Assembly (NCBI GenBank): GCA_009772935.1
Contig: WOUR01000031.1
Span: 17,405-81,404 of the forward strand
Direction: 5' to 3'
DNA: 64,000 bases
Origin: Rhodospirillaceae bacterium
GTDB lineage: Bacteria; Pseudomonadota; Alphaproteobacteria; Reyranellales; Reyranellaceae
Positions within the stretch are counted from its first letter, which is position 1. Every line of letters starts with the position of its first letter. A model generated the notes under the pieces. That model was not told where the DNA came from, did not search any database, and saw nothing but the letters and a program-made list of their open reading frames with translations. This document shows, in pieces, positions 37,765 to 46,125 of the stretch. Position numbers and translations under genes: made by a program.

Positions 37765-38742
37765 ATGACGATATCGCGACGCAATCTGCTGGGCAGCGCG
37801 CTGGCTTTGTCGACGGTTGGTTCGGCCGCCGCTCCGGCCTGGGCGCAGGTCTATCCCAGCAAGCCGATCCGCTGGATCGCGCCCTTCGCGGCCGGCGGCA
37901 ACTACGACCTGACGTCGAGGCTGGTCGGCGAGGGCATGTCGCGCACCCTCGGCCAGACGGTAATCGTCGACAACCGGCCGGGTGGAGGCGGGCTTGTCGG
38001 TGCGGAAGCGGCGGCCAATGCGCCGGCTGACGGATACACCGTCGTCATGGGGAGTTTCAGCGTTCTGTATGTCTCGCCCTACCTCGCGGGCAAGCCGTCG
38101 CTGGTGCCGATGTTCGCGCCGATCAGCCTGCTTTCGACCGTGCCGATGATCCTCGTCGGCAAGGCGGATGGGCGTTTCGCCGACATCCGCGCTGCCCTCG
38201 CCGAAGCCAAGAGCAAACCCGGCACCGTCACCATCGGCCATGCCGGCAACGGCACGACCAACCACATCGCCATTCTGCGCCTCGAGGTGAACGAGGGCGT
38301 GAAGTTCAATATCATCCCCTACAAGGGATCGGGCCCCGGCCTCACCGACCTGATGGCGGGCCAGATCGATCTCTACATGGACCAGCTCACCACGTCGCTG
38401 CCGCACATCAAGTCGGGCAAGCTGAAGGGCATGCTGGCGATGAGTCCCGACCGCGTCGCGCAGGTGCCCGACATGCCGTCGCTCACCGACATCGGCAGCA
38501 AGCCGTTCGACGGCGGTACGACGGCCGGCGTGCTGGCGCGTGTCGAGACGCCAAAGCCGATCCTCGACACGCTGAATGGCGCCGTCGTGAAGGCGCTCAA
38601 GGATCCTGCCATTGCCGCCAAGCTCGCGGAGCTCGGCGCCGTACCGCGTCCCTCGACGATGGAGGAGTTCGCAGCTTACATGAAGGATCAGGAAGTGGGC
38701 GTTAGCGCACTTGTGAAGTCTGGTTTGTTGAAACCGTCCTGA
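37765..38742 (+). CDS. Bug/TctC-type tripartite tricarboxylate transporter substrate-binding protein
   Basis: A 325-aa periplasmic binding protein with a twin-Arg-like signal (SRRNLLGSALALS, cleavage near PAWAQV). It shows the Bug-family blocks PSKPIRWIAPFAAGGNYDLT, GQTVIVDNRPGGGGLVGAEA and IPYKGSGPGLTDLMAGQIDL. These proteins bind organic acids or related small ligands. The TctA/TctB membrane subunits are not nearby. GGGAGG precedes the ATG. The family has two more members in this window (48.2 and 62.0 kb). Confidence 0.9.
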   Translation: MTISRRNLLGSALALSTVGSAAAPAWAQVYPSKPIRWIAPFAAGGNYDLTSRLVGEGMSRTLGQTVIVDNRPGGGGLVGAEAAANAPADGYTVVMGSFSVLYVSPYLAGKPSLVPMFAPISLLSTVPMILVGKADGRFADIRAALAEAKSKPGTVTIGHAGNGTTNHIAILRLEVNEGVKFNIIPYKGSGPGLTDLMAGQIDLYMDQLTTSLPHIKSGKLKGMLAMSPDRVAQVPDMPSLTDIGSKPFDGGTTAGVLARVETPKPILDTLNGAVVKALKDPAIAAKLAELGAVPRPSTMEEFAAYMKDQEVGVSALVKSGLLKPS

Positions 38743-38747
38743 CCGGG

Positions 38748-38768
38748 TGTCATGTCGTCGGCATGACA
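38748..38768. promoter_or_regulatory. Hairpin over the start of the 47-aa lipoprotein
   Basis: Seven-base arms TGTCATG (38748-38754) and CATGACA (38762-38768) flank a 7-base loop. The second arm contains the ATG of the small lipoprotein, so a folded mRNA would hide its start. The hairpin also lies six bases after the stop of the Bug gene, so it could instead mark that transcript's end. Confidence 0.4.
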
Positions 38769-38906
38769 ACGCTCTTCAGGACGATAACGCTGGTATTGGT
38801 CTTCGCCGTGGCTGGCGCTTTGGCGGGGTGCGCGAAGTCGGGCATCCCGCAGGACGACCGGTATCAACCGCACGGCAACGCCAGCTGGGAAAACTGGCGC
38901 GGCTGA
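38763..38906 (+). CDS. Small lipoprotein, 47 aa
   Basis: The ATG at 38763 opens a 47-aa product with a lysine-poor but hydrophobic signal segment (LFRTITLVLVFAVAGALAGC) and a lipobox LAGC at residues 20-23, followed by a short polar tail ending NASWENWRG. The pattern is typical of tiny outer-membrane or periplasmic lipoproteins that are often missed in annotation. There is no clear Shine-Dalgarno, and the start lies inside a hairpin. It follows the Bug gene by 20 bases in the same direction. Confidence 0.6.
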   Translation: MTTLFRTITLVLVFAVAGALAGCAKSGIPQDDRYQPHGNASWENWRG

Positions 38907-38926
38907 CGGAGAGGAACGGGTCGCCT

Positions 38927-40087
38927 TCAGGCGATCTCCTTCATCACCGCCCACAGGTCGGCCTTGCGTTCGAAGCCGATGCCCGGCGAGTCGGGCAGCG
39001 ATACGCGGCCGTCGACCACGGCGCAGTCGTCGGCGAAGCCGCCGAACGGCGCGAAGACCTGCGGATAGGATTCGTTGCCGCCGCATTGCAGGCCGACGGC
39101 GATGTTCAGCGCGAACTGATGGCCGCCGTGCGGCACGCAGCGCCTGGGCGACCAGCCGTGCACCTTGAGCATCTCGATCGTGCGCAGGTACTCGACCAGG
39201 CCGTAGGAGAGGGCAGGGTCGTACTGAAGGATGTCACGGTCGGGCCTCAGGCCGCCGTGGCGGATCAGGTTCCGCGCATCCTGCATCGAGAATAGGTTCT
39301 CACCGGTGGCCAGCGGCGGGGCATATTCGGTGGCCAGCGCGGCGTGCGCCAGATAGTCGAGCGGGTCGAGCGGCTCCTCGTACCAGCGCAGGCCGAAGCC
39401 CTCTATGGCGCGGCCGAACGCGATCGCGGTGGTGAGGTCGAACTTGCCGTTGACGTCGACGGCCAGCCTTTCGCCCGCTCCGACGATCTCCAGCACTGCT
39501 TCGATGCGCTTCAGATCCTCGGCCAGCGGCACGCCGCCCACCTTCATCTTCACGCAGGAATAACCAAGGCCGAGATAATGCTTCATCTCGTCCCTGAGCC
39601 CGTCCAGCCCCTTGCCGGGATAGTAGTAGCCGCCGGCGGCATAGACCCACGCCTTCTCGTCGGCCTGGCCGCCATTGTAGCGGTCGGCCAGCAGCTTCCA
39701 CAGCGGCACCCTCTTGGCCTTGGCGACGGCATCCCAGATCGCCATGTCGAGCACACCGACGGCGACCGAGCGCTCGCCGTGACCGCCGGGCTTCTCGTTG
39801 GCCATCATCGCGGCCCAGCATTTCGCCGGATCGAGCAGCCCTTCGGCATCGAGTAGCGAGTCGGGGCTGGCCTGGCTGAGCCGCGGGATGAAGCGCTCGC
39901 CGAGCAGCCCGTGCTGTGCATAGCGGCCGTTGGAATTGAAGCCGAACCCGACCACCGGCTTGCCGTCGACCATCACGTCGGTGACGACGGCCACGACCGA
40001 GGCGGTCATCTGGCTGAAGTCGATGTAGGCGTTGGCGATGTTGGAGCGGATGGGCGAGACGATGTCGCGGATGGCGACGATGCGCAT
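38927..40087 (-). CDS. tarD: D(-)-tartrate dehydratase-like enolase-superfamily enzyme
   Basis: A 386-aa member of the mandelate racemase/enolase superfamily that probably dehydrates D-tartrate to oxaloacetate. Visible residues are K180-M-K182 (general base), metal ligands Asp211 (AVDVNGKF), Glu237/238 (RWYEEPLD) and Glu263 (TGENLF), and His320 in VPHGGHQ. From memory these align, two positions earlier, with the catalytic set of the characterised Bradyrhizobium D-tartrate dehydratase. The N-terminal NAYIDFSQMT and NEKPGGHGERSVAVG blocks also fit. It lies 12 bases after the MFS gene, its likely transporter. Another acid-sugar dehydratase role is possible. Confidence 0.82.
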   Translation of the reverse strand: MRIVAIRDIVSPIRSNIANAYIDFSQMTASVVAVVTDVMVDGKPVVGFGFNSNGRYAQHGLLGERFIPRLSQASPDSLLDAEGLLDPAKCWAAMMANEKPGGHGERSVAVGVLDMAIWDAVAKAKRVPLWKLLADRYNGGQADEKAWVYAAGGYYYPGKGLDGLRDEMKHYLGLGYSCVKMKVGGVPLAEDLKRIEAVLEIVGAGERLAVDVNGKFDLTTAIAFGRAIEGFGLRWYEEPLDPLDYLAHAALATEYAPPLATGENLFSMQDARNLIRHGGLRPDRDILQYDPALSYGLVEYLRTIEMLKVHGWSPRRCVPHGGHQFALNIAVGLQCGGNESYPQVFAPFGGFADDCAVVDGRVSLPDSPGIGFERKADLWAVMKEIA

Positions 40088-40098
40088 GATCGTGTCCC

Positions 40099-41310
40099 TC
40101 AGGCGTAGACGTTGCGGCGATTCTGGCGGAAGAGGAGCCACCACGCGACCGCGCCGTTCAGCAGGTTCCAGGCGATGCCGTTGATGAAGGCCGCCCGGTA
40201 AGAGCCGGTCATGTCGAACAGCACGCCGCCCATCCATCCACCCAGCGCCATGCCGATCAGGGTCGAGGAGATGGCGAGCCCGACCCGGAAGCCGGCTTCC
40301 TTGGGCGGAAAATACTCGCGCACGATGATGGCATAGGATGGCACGATGCCTCCCTGAAACAGGCCGAACATCGCCGAGGCGAGGTACAGCGAGGTCACGG
40401 AGTCGTCGATGAGATAGAAGACCAGTGCCACGCATTGCAGGGTCGAGCCCAGCAGCAGCGTCTTCACGCCGCCGACCCGGTCGGCGATCCAGCCCGAGGC
40501 GATGCGGCTCACGATACCGAAGCCCAGCATCAGCGACAGCATCTCTGCGCCGCGCGCCACGCCGTAGCCCAGGTCGGCGCAGTAGGCCACGATATGCACC
40601 TGCGGCATCGACATGGCGACGCAGCAGCCGATGCCGGCCACGATCAACACCGCCTGCAGCGCGTTGGGCGAGAGGCCGAGCGAGCGTGGCGTATGGGCGG
40701 CGGCGCCGGCCGTCCCCGGCGCACCCGTCATTTGCTCCGGGGGCGGCTTGCGGCGCAGGGTCAGCGCCAGCGGGATCATCGCCGCGAAGCACAGGGTGCC
40801 GGCGGCCCAGTAGGTGACCCGCCAGCCGTGATCGTGGATCAGCGTCTGGATGATCGTGGGCCAGATCGCGCCGGCGAGATAGTTGCCGGAGGCGGCGATG
40901 GCCACCGCGATGCCGCGCCGCCGGTCGAACCAGTGCGAGATGTCGGCGACCAGGGGCGCGAAGGTCGCGGCCGAGCTGAAGCCGATCAGCACCTGGACCG
41001 CGGCGAACATCGGCAGCGCGGTCGAGAGCGGCGCCAGCGCGAAGCCCAGCGCCAGGCCGGTCGCGCTCAGGACGGCCGTCAAGACGATGCCGCGCTTGTC
41101 GACCATTTTGCCCCAGGTGACGCCGCCGGCGAAGAAGCCCAGCGTGTTCATCGTGTAGGCGAAGGAAATGTCGGCGCGGGTGATGCCGAGATCCTGCTGG
41201 ATCGACGGCAGCGCCACGACGAGGCACCACATGCCGATCCCGCCGACCGTGCTCAGGGTCACGCTGGCGGCGAGGCGCCACCAGGCATAGCTCGACTCGA
41301 CTCCGGACAT
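40099..41310 (-). CDS. Major facilitator superfamily transporter (organic acid type)
   Basis: A 403-aa protein with about twelve membrane segments and the MFS loop GKMVDKRG between helices 2 and 3 (a variant of GxxxDxxGR). It contains the second-half loop GWIADRVGGVKTLL and the helix-11 region FRVGLAISSTLIGMALGG. It resembles monocarboxylate/oxalate-formate-type MFS proteins. The ATG at 41310 follows the normal stop of the SMP-30 gene by two bases (TGATCATG). Neighbouring dehydratases suggest a sugar acid or hydroxy acid as substrate. Confidence 0.88.
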   Translation of the reverse strand: MSGVESSYAWWRLAASVTLSTVGGIGMWCLVVALPSIQQDLGITRADISFAYTMNTLGFFAGGVTWGKMVDKRGIVLTAVLSATGLALGFALAPLSTALPMFAAVQVLIGFSSAATFAPLVADISHWFDRRRGIAVAIAASGNYLAGAIWPTIIQTLIHDHGWRVTYWAAGTLCFAAMIPLALTLRRKPPPEQMTGAPGTAGAAAHTPRSLGLSPNALQAVLIVAGIGCCVAMSMPQVHIVAYCADLGYGVARGAEMLSLMLGFGIVSRIASGWIADRVGGVKTLLLGSTLQCVALVFYLIDDSVTSLYLASAMFGLFQGGIVPSYAIIVREYFPPKEAGFRVGLAISSTLIGMALGGWMGGVLFDMTGSYRAAFINGIAWNLLNGAVAWWLLFRQNRRNVYA

Positions 41311-41312
41311 GA

Positions 41313-42264
41313 TCAGCCGCCGAGCGCGCCCTGCGTGTTGACATAGAGGGCGTAGAGCGAGTGGCTCGCCGCCATGAACAGGCGGTTGGCGGTTGCGGTA
41401 GCGGCCGCCGAAGCAGACGTTGGCGCAACGCTCCGGCAGGTCGATGTGGCCGATCGGCTTGCCCGCCGGATTGAAGATGCGCACGCCGTCGAGTTCGGCC
41501 GAGCCCATGCCCCAGCCGCACCACAGATTGCCGTCAACATCGACGCGAAAGCCGTCGGGCGAGCCCCCGGGACCGGCGTCGATCAGCACCGAGCCCTTGC
41601 CCAGCGTCGTGCCGTCGGTCGACACGTCGTAGGACAGGATCGTGCGGTGCGGCTCGGCGCGCGAGGCCACGACGTAGAGCTTCTTCTCGTCAGGCGAGAA
41701 GGCGAGGCCGTTGGGGCCGGGCACGTCGTCGGCCATCACGGCGAGCTTGCCGGTCGTCGGGTCGAGCCGATAGACCGCGGGCCTGTTTTCGCTCTCTTCC
41801 TTGTGTCCTTCGTAGTAGCCGAGGATGCCGAAGGTCGGATCGGTGAACCAGATCGAGCCGTCGGATTTCACCACCACGTCGTTGGGCGAATTTAGAGGCT
41901 TGCCGTCATGGGAATCGGCCAGCACCGTGATGGCGCCGTCATACTCGAAGCGGACGACGCGGCGGGTATCGTGCTCGCAGGCGATCAGCCGGCCGCGCCG
42001 GTCGCGCGTATGGCCGTTGGCGTTGTTCGAGGGCTTGCGAAAGATCGAGACGTTGCCGGTCTCCTCGTCCCAGCGCAGGACGCGGTTGTTGGGAATGTCG
42101 CTCCACAGGAGATAACGGCCGTCACCGAACCAGACCGGTCCTTCCGACCAGCGGCAACCCGTGTAGAGCCGCTCGACCGAGGCCAGCACCAGCCGGTACT
42201 GGTTGAACGACGGGTCGAGCACGCGCACGGCCGGGTCGGGGTAGCGCTCGCTGGGCTGCCACAT
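41313..42264 (-). pseudogene. SMP-30/gluconolactonase family protein, frameshifted by a 7-bp duplication
   Basis: A lactonase-type six-bladed propeller starting at ATG 42264 (GAGG eight bases upstream). Blocks include CRWSEGPVWFGDGRYLLWSD, NNANGHTRDRRGRLIACEHD, NSPNDVVVKSDGSIWFTDPT and SPDGFRVDVDGNLWCGWG, with the metal-site residues in place. After NVCFGGRYRNR the frame is lost: a tandem GGCGGTT duplication (41381-41394) shifts it. The alternative frame continues with LFMAASHSLYALYVNTQGAL and stops at 41313. In the broken frame no stop occurs before the MFS gene, so a fused product could arise. Only the last 25 or so residues are affected, so partial function is possible. Confidence 0.85.
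41381..41394. repeat. 7-bp tandem duplication causing the SMP-30 frameshift
   Basis: GGCGGTT occurs twice in tandem (41381-41387 and 41388-41394). Removing one copy joins the two halves of the SMP-30 reading frame with the expected C-terminus and normal stop. Confidence 0.9.
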
Positions 42265-42507
42265 CTTGGTTTCCTCGTTCATTGCTTTGGCGCAAGGCGT
42301 GGCGCCGAACTTCGCGCGAGCATGCCTGCCCGGCGCTCGGGAGCCAAGCGTCGAACGTGTCCCCTCGGCGTTCCGGAGGGCGGCTTTATGTAGGCCAAAC
42401 CCTTGAAGAAATCGTGGGAATGGCCCGGCGGGGCTGTGATATACCGCCAGACCCGCTCGCTCCTCCGGGGCCAGCCAATGCTTGCAAGTCCTAAAGGGAT
42501 GGTTGTG

Positions 42508-44373
42508 ATGAAGCCGAAGTTTGTGACGATTGACCGCCACCCTGGACGCTCGGCCCAGACCATCGGTGTCGCCCATGCGCTCGGCACCGATCCGGATCTC
42601 ATTCACGAGCCGTCGGTCGGCGTCGTCGGCACAAAGGGCGACAGCCAGTGCTACCTCGGCGTCATGTCGAAGGTCGAGGCGATCCACGCCCAGCTCAAGG
42701 CCCGCATCGGCACCGGCCCCAACCAGCTCAAGATGCGTCTGGTCCAGCCCGAATACACGATCGCAACCTCGGATGGCATCCGCAACGGCACGCGCGAGAT
42801 GCGCTATTCGCTGATCGGCCGCGAAGTGACGCAGGACGCGCTGTGCGAGCATCTGAGCGCCACCGGCCTGGCCGGCACGATCGCCGTGGTCGCCTGCGAC
42901 AAGCCGCCGGTCGGCACGCTCTCCGCGCTGCTCGAGCACAACCTGCCCTCGCTCATCATGTCGGACGGTCCGATCCACCCCGGCAAGGAGCCGAACACCG
43001 GCGAGCCGCTCGACATCGTGAGCGCCTATCAGGTCGCCGGCCATCCCGACGCGGAATACCGGCACCTCATCGCCTGCCACGCCTGCCCCGGCATCGGCAG
43101 CTGCGGCGGCATGTTCACCTACAACACGATGCAGACCTTCATCGGTGTGGTCGGCATGCAGCCGCTGCACATGGTGGCGCCGCCGTCCGACGATCCGCGC
43201 CGCACCGGCGAGTTCGCTGCCGAGCTGGTCGATCTGCTGGCCAACCTGATCGCGAAGGACCTGAAGCCGCGCGACATCGTCGTGCGCGATTCGATTCGCA
43301 ACGCGGTGATCGTGTCGATGGCCATCGGCGGCTCGACCAACGTCGTGCTGCACGCCCCGGAAATCGCGCGGGCCGCCGGCTTCGCCGACTTCTGGAAGGA
43401 CGTCATGACGCCGGAGGAGTTCAACTACCTCTCGCAGCATGTCGTGCCGGTGCTCACCGACGCGCGGCCCTACGGCAAGTATTCGATGGTCGACATCGAC
43501 GAAGTCGGCGGCGTGCAGGTGATCGTGCGCGAGTTGCTCGAGGCGGGCCTGCTGAACGGCGATGTGCTGACCTGCACCGGCGAGACGCTGGCCCAGCAGG
43601 TCGAGCGGCTGGGTGCAAAGAAGGCCGACGGCCGCGTCATCTATCCGGTCGAGAAGCCCTACAAGCCGACTGGCGGCCTGCGCATGCTGGGCGGCAACCT
43701 GTCGCCGGACTTCTCGGCGATCCTGAAGCTCGCAGGCGTCGAGGGCGGCCTCGAGGACAACCTGTTCCGCGGTCGCGCCCGCGTGTTCGAGGGCGAGCAG
43801 GGCCTGCTCAAGGCGCTCGACGAGACGCCGGACAGCTTCCAGAACCACGACATGATCATCGTGCGTTACGAGGGGCCGAGCGGCGCGCCCGGCATGCCGG
43901 AGATGCTCGATCCGACCTCGCGCATCACGACGCTGTGCCGCGAGCGCAACATCGTCGTAGCGCTGATGACCGATGCACGCTTCTCGGGCGGTTCGGTCGG
44001 CCTCGTGATCGGGCATGTCGGACCCGAGGCGGCGATCGGCGGCCCGATCGGACTGGTCGAGGAGGGCGACGAGATCGTGGCCGACCTCAACATCAACGAG
44101 CTGAACTGCACCCAGCTCCAGGATCCCGCCATCTACGCCAAGCGCAAGGCGGCCTGGGACAAGGTCGTCGCCGACAATGGCGGCATCCATCCCAATTGCG
44201 GCATCGCCGATACGCGCCTGCTCCATCGCGCCCGCACCAGCGCGGTGCCGGCGACGCGCGGCGGCGGCCTGCATCCCAATCGCGAGGTCTGGGTGCGCGC
44301 CCCGCGCACGGCCGAGCGGCAGGACTTCAAGCTGCGCAACAAGCACCGCCCGGCGTTCGACAAGAGCTTCTGA
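42508..44373 (+). CDS. IlvD/Edd family dehydratase
   Basis: A 621-aa iron-sulfur dehydratase. Three cysteines expected to hold the cluster are visible: Cys48 (GDSQCYLG), Cys130 (VACDKPPVG) and Cys199 (GIGSCGGMFTYNTM). Further blocks are IGGSTNVVLHAPEIA and LMTDARFSGGSVGLVIGHVGPEA. Substrates in the family include dihydroxy acids (IlvD), 6-phosphogluconate (Edd) and aldonic acids (arabonate, xylonate). The neighbouring lactonase, MFS and tartrate-dehydratase-like genes favour a sugar-acid role. ATG 42508 is well placed after AAAGGG; ATGs at 42499 and 42478 are in frame. The 243 bases upstream would hold promoters for both directions. Confidence 0.88.
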   Translation: MKPKFVTIDRHPGRSAQTIGVAHALGTDPDLIHEPSVGVVGTKGDSQCYLGVMSKVEAIHAQLKARIGTGPNQLKMRLVQPEYTIATSDGIRNGTREMRYSLIGREVTQDALCEHLSATGLAGTIAVVACDKPPVGTLSALLEHNLPSLIMSDGPIHPGKEPNTGEPLDIVSAYQVAGHPDAEYRHLIACHACPGIGSCGGMFTYNTMQTFIGVVGMQPLHMVAPPSDDPRRTGEFAAELVDLLANLIAKDLKPRDIVVRDSIRNAVIVSMAIGGSTNVVLHAPEIARAAGFADFWKDVMTPEEFNYLSQHVVPVLTDARPYGKYSMVDIDEVGGVQVIVRELLEAGLLNGDVLTCTGETLAQQVERLGAKKADGRVIYPVEKPYKPTGGLRMLGGNLSPDFSAILKLAGVEGGLEDNLFRGRARVFEGEQGLLKALDETPDSFQNHDMIIVRYEGPSGAPGMPEMLDPTSRITTLCRERNIVVALMTDARFSGGSVGLVIGHVGPEAAIGGPIGLVEEGDEIVADLNINELNCTQLQDPAIYAKRKAAWDKVVADNGGIHPNCGIADTRLLHRARTSAVPATRGGGLHPNREVWVRAPRTAERQDFKLRNKHRPAFDKSF

Positions 44374-44382
44374 CGGGACCTC

Positions 44383-44448
44383 ATTGGAGCGCGCCACTCC
44401 CGTGGCGCTCTTCCATTTCTGAGCGCCACGGGAGTGGCGCGCTCCAAT
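44383..44448. repeat. Paired REP-like palindrome (copy B)
   Basis: A perfect 28-bp inverted repeat (44383-44410 and 44421-44448) with a 10-base loop. Each arm is itself an imperfect palindrome (GAGCGC...CCAC and GTGG...GCGCTC), so the whole looks like two inverted repeat units, as in BIME elements. Its outer part matches the single unit at 6004-6042. It lies between the convergent ends of the IlvD/Edd and hyuB genes and could end both transcripts. Confidence 0.8.
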
Positions 44449-44451
44449 TGA

Positions 44452-46125
44452 TCAGTCGCCTTCGAGGCCGTAAGCCGCCCTCGCGGCGTCCCTGCTGACA
44501 AGCCCCAGCCGTACGTCGCGTTTGACCGCCTCGGGATCGCGCCTGGACGGATCGCCGTAGCCGCCACCACCCGGCATCTCGACCACCAGCCGCTCGCCCG
44601 CAGGGACGGTCTGGAAGCCCTTGGCCTTCAGCTCCTGGCCTGAGGCGAGCGACAGGCGGCCGTTGGCGCCGGGCTTGCCGCCGTCGCGGCCGCGCGCCGG
44701 GTACTTGACCCGTTCGAAGGTGGCGAAGATGCCAAACGGAGCGCCTTCGCGATGCTCGACTTCCATCACCTGGCCGAGGCCGCCGCGCTGCGCGCCGGCT
44801 CCGCCGGAATCCTGGCGATACTCCTTCTTCCAGACGACGACGGGCGCGATGGTCTCTGTGATCTCGACCGGCACGTTGCGGACGCCGGACGGGAAGGGCG
44901 TCGCCGAAAGCCCATCCAGTGTCGGGCGTGCGCCGGCGCCGCCGGAATGAAAGGTCGTCACCATGAAGGGACGGCTGTTGCCAATCGTTCCCGTCATGCC
45001 GTGGCCGGCGCCGAGCTTCAGGTTCCACAGGTTGGACGTGCCTTCGGCGGGCACCTGCCCCGGGATCACCTGATGCAGCGCGTCGAAGCAGACGTCGGGC
45101 AGCATGTGGCCGATCGTGCTGCGCGCGTTCACCGCGGCGGGGTGGAGCGCATTGACGATGGTGTTCTCGGGCGCCGTGACCAGGATCGAATCGAGCGTGC
45201 CGGCATTGTTCGGGATGGTCGGCGCCACGATGCACTTGATGCCGAAGGCGGTATAGGCCTCGGTGTAGCACATCGGCGAATTGATGCCGTAGATCGAGGA
45301 GCCCGAGGTACCGGCATAGTCGACCGAGATGTGGTCGGCATGGATCGTGACGGCGGCGTGCAGGTCGATCGGCGCGTCGTAACCGTCGATCCGCATGTGG
45401 CCCTTCCAGGTGCCGCGCGGCAGCTTGGAGATGGCCGCGATCATGCCGGCGCGGCTCTTCTCGATGATGTGCGCGCCGAGTTCGTCGAGCGAGGCGATGC
45501 CGTGCTCGGCCATCATGTCGGACAGCCGCTTCTCGCCGATGCCGTTGCAGCCGATCAGCGCGTGGATGTCGCCCTCGACCTGCACCGGCTCGCGCACGTT
45601 GGCACGCACGATGCGCATCACGCTCTCGTCGATCACGCCCTCGCGCATCAAAGGCAGCAGCGGCAGGAAGAGGCCCTCATGGAAGACCTGCCGGCCGTCG
45701 GGCGACTGGCCGAGGCCGCCGATGTCGACCACGTGCGTGGTGCAGGAGAACAGCGCCACCAGCTTGCCGTTGTGGAAGGCGGGCGAGGTCACGACGATGT
45801 CGTAGAGATGGCCGGTGCCCTTCCACGGATCGTTGGTGACGTAGGCATCGCCCGGCTTCATCGTCTCGACCGGGAACTCGCGGATGAAGTGGATGACGCT
45901 GCGCGCCATCGAGTTCACGTGGCCCGGCGTGCCGGTGACGGCCTGCGCCAGCATGCGGCCCTCGAGGTCGAAGACGCCGGCCGAGATGTCGCCGGCCTCG
46001 CGCGCGCTGGTCGAGAAGGCGGTGCGCACCAGCGCGCGCGCCTGCTCCTCGACGACGGAGAGAAGGCGGTTCCACATGACCTGCAGGCGGATGTCGCCCA
46101 ATGGCGACTTGGGAGAGGTGCTCAT
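44452..46125 (-). CDS. hyuB: Hydantoinase B / N-methylhydantoinase-type subunit
   Basis: A 557-aa HyuB-family subunit. Blocks include EFPVETMKPGDAYVTNDPWK, GHLYDIVVTSPAFHNGKLVA, HTHVVDIGG-like TTHVVDIGGLGQ, GTSNLWNLKLGAGHGMTGT and the C-terminal GGGGYGDPSRRDPEAVKRDV. With HyuA it forms ATP-dependent enzymes such as 5-oxoprolinase, N-methylhydantoinase or acetophenone carboxylase, so the precise substrate is uncertain. Its start overlaps the hyuA stop by four bases (ATGA). The final part ends beside the large palindrome. Confidence 0.9.
   Translation of the reverse strand: MSTSPKSPLGDIRLQVMWNRLLSVVEEQARALVRTAFSTSAREAGDISAGVFDLEGRMLAQAVTGTPGHVNSMARSVIHFIREFPVETMKPGDAYVTNDPWKGTGHLYDIVVTSPAFHNGKLVALFSCTTHVVDIGGLGQSPDGRQVFHEGLFLPLLPLMREGVIDESVMRIVRANVREPVQVEGDIHALIGCNGIGEKRLSDMMAEHGIASLDELGAHIIEKSRAGMIAAISKLPRGTWKGHMRIDGYDAPIDLHAAVTIHADHISVDYAGTSGSSIYGINSPMCYTEAYTAFGIKCIVAPTIPNNAGTLDSILVTAPENTIVNALHPAAVNARSTIGHMLPDVCFDALHQVIPGQVPAEGTSNLWNLKLGAGHGMTGTIGNSRPFMVTTFHSGGAGARPTLDGLSATPFPSGVRNVPVEITETIAPVVVWKKEYRQDSGGAGAQRGGLGQVMEVEHREGAPFGIFATFERVKYPARGRDGGKPGANGRLSLASGQELKAKGFQTVPAGERLVVEMPGGGGYGDPSRRDPEAVKRDVRLGLVSRDAARAAYGLEGD

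Noticed and set aside
40099..44397. A 1432-codon minus-strand frame treated as one protein
   Set aside because: It joins an MFS gene, a frameshifted SMP-30 gene and sequence antisense to the IlvD/Edd gene; only the separate parts are supported.
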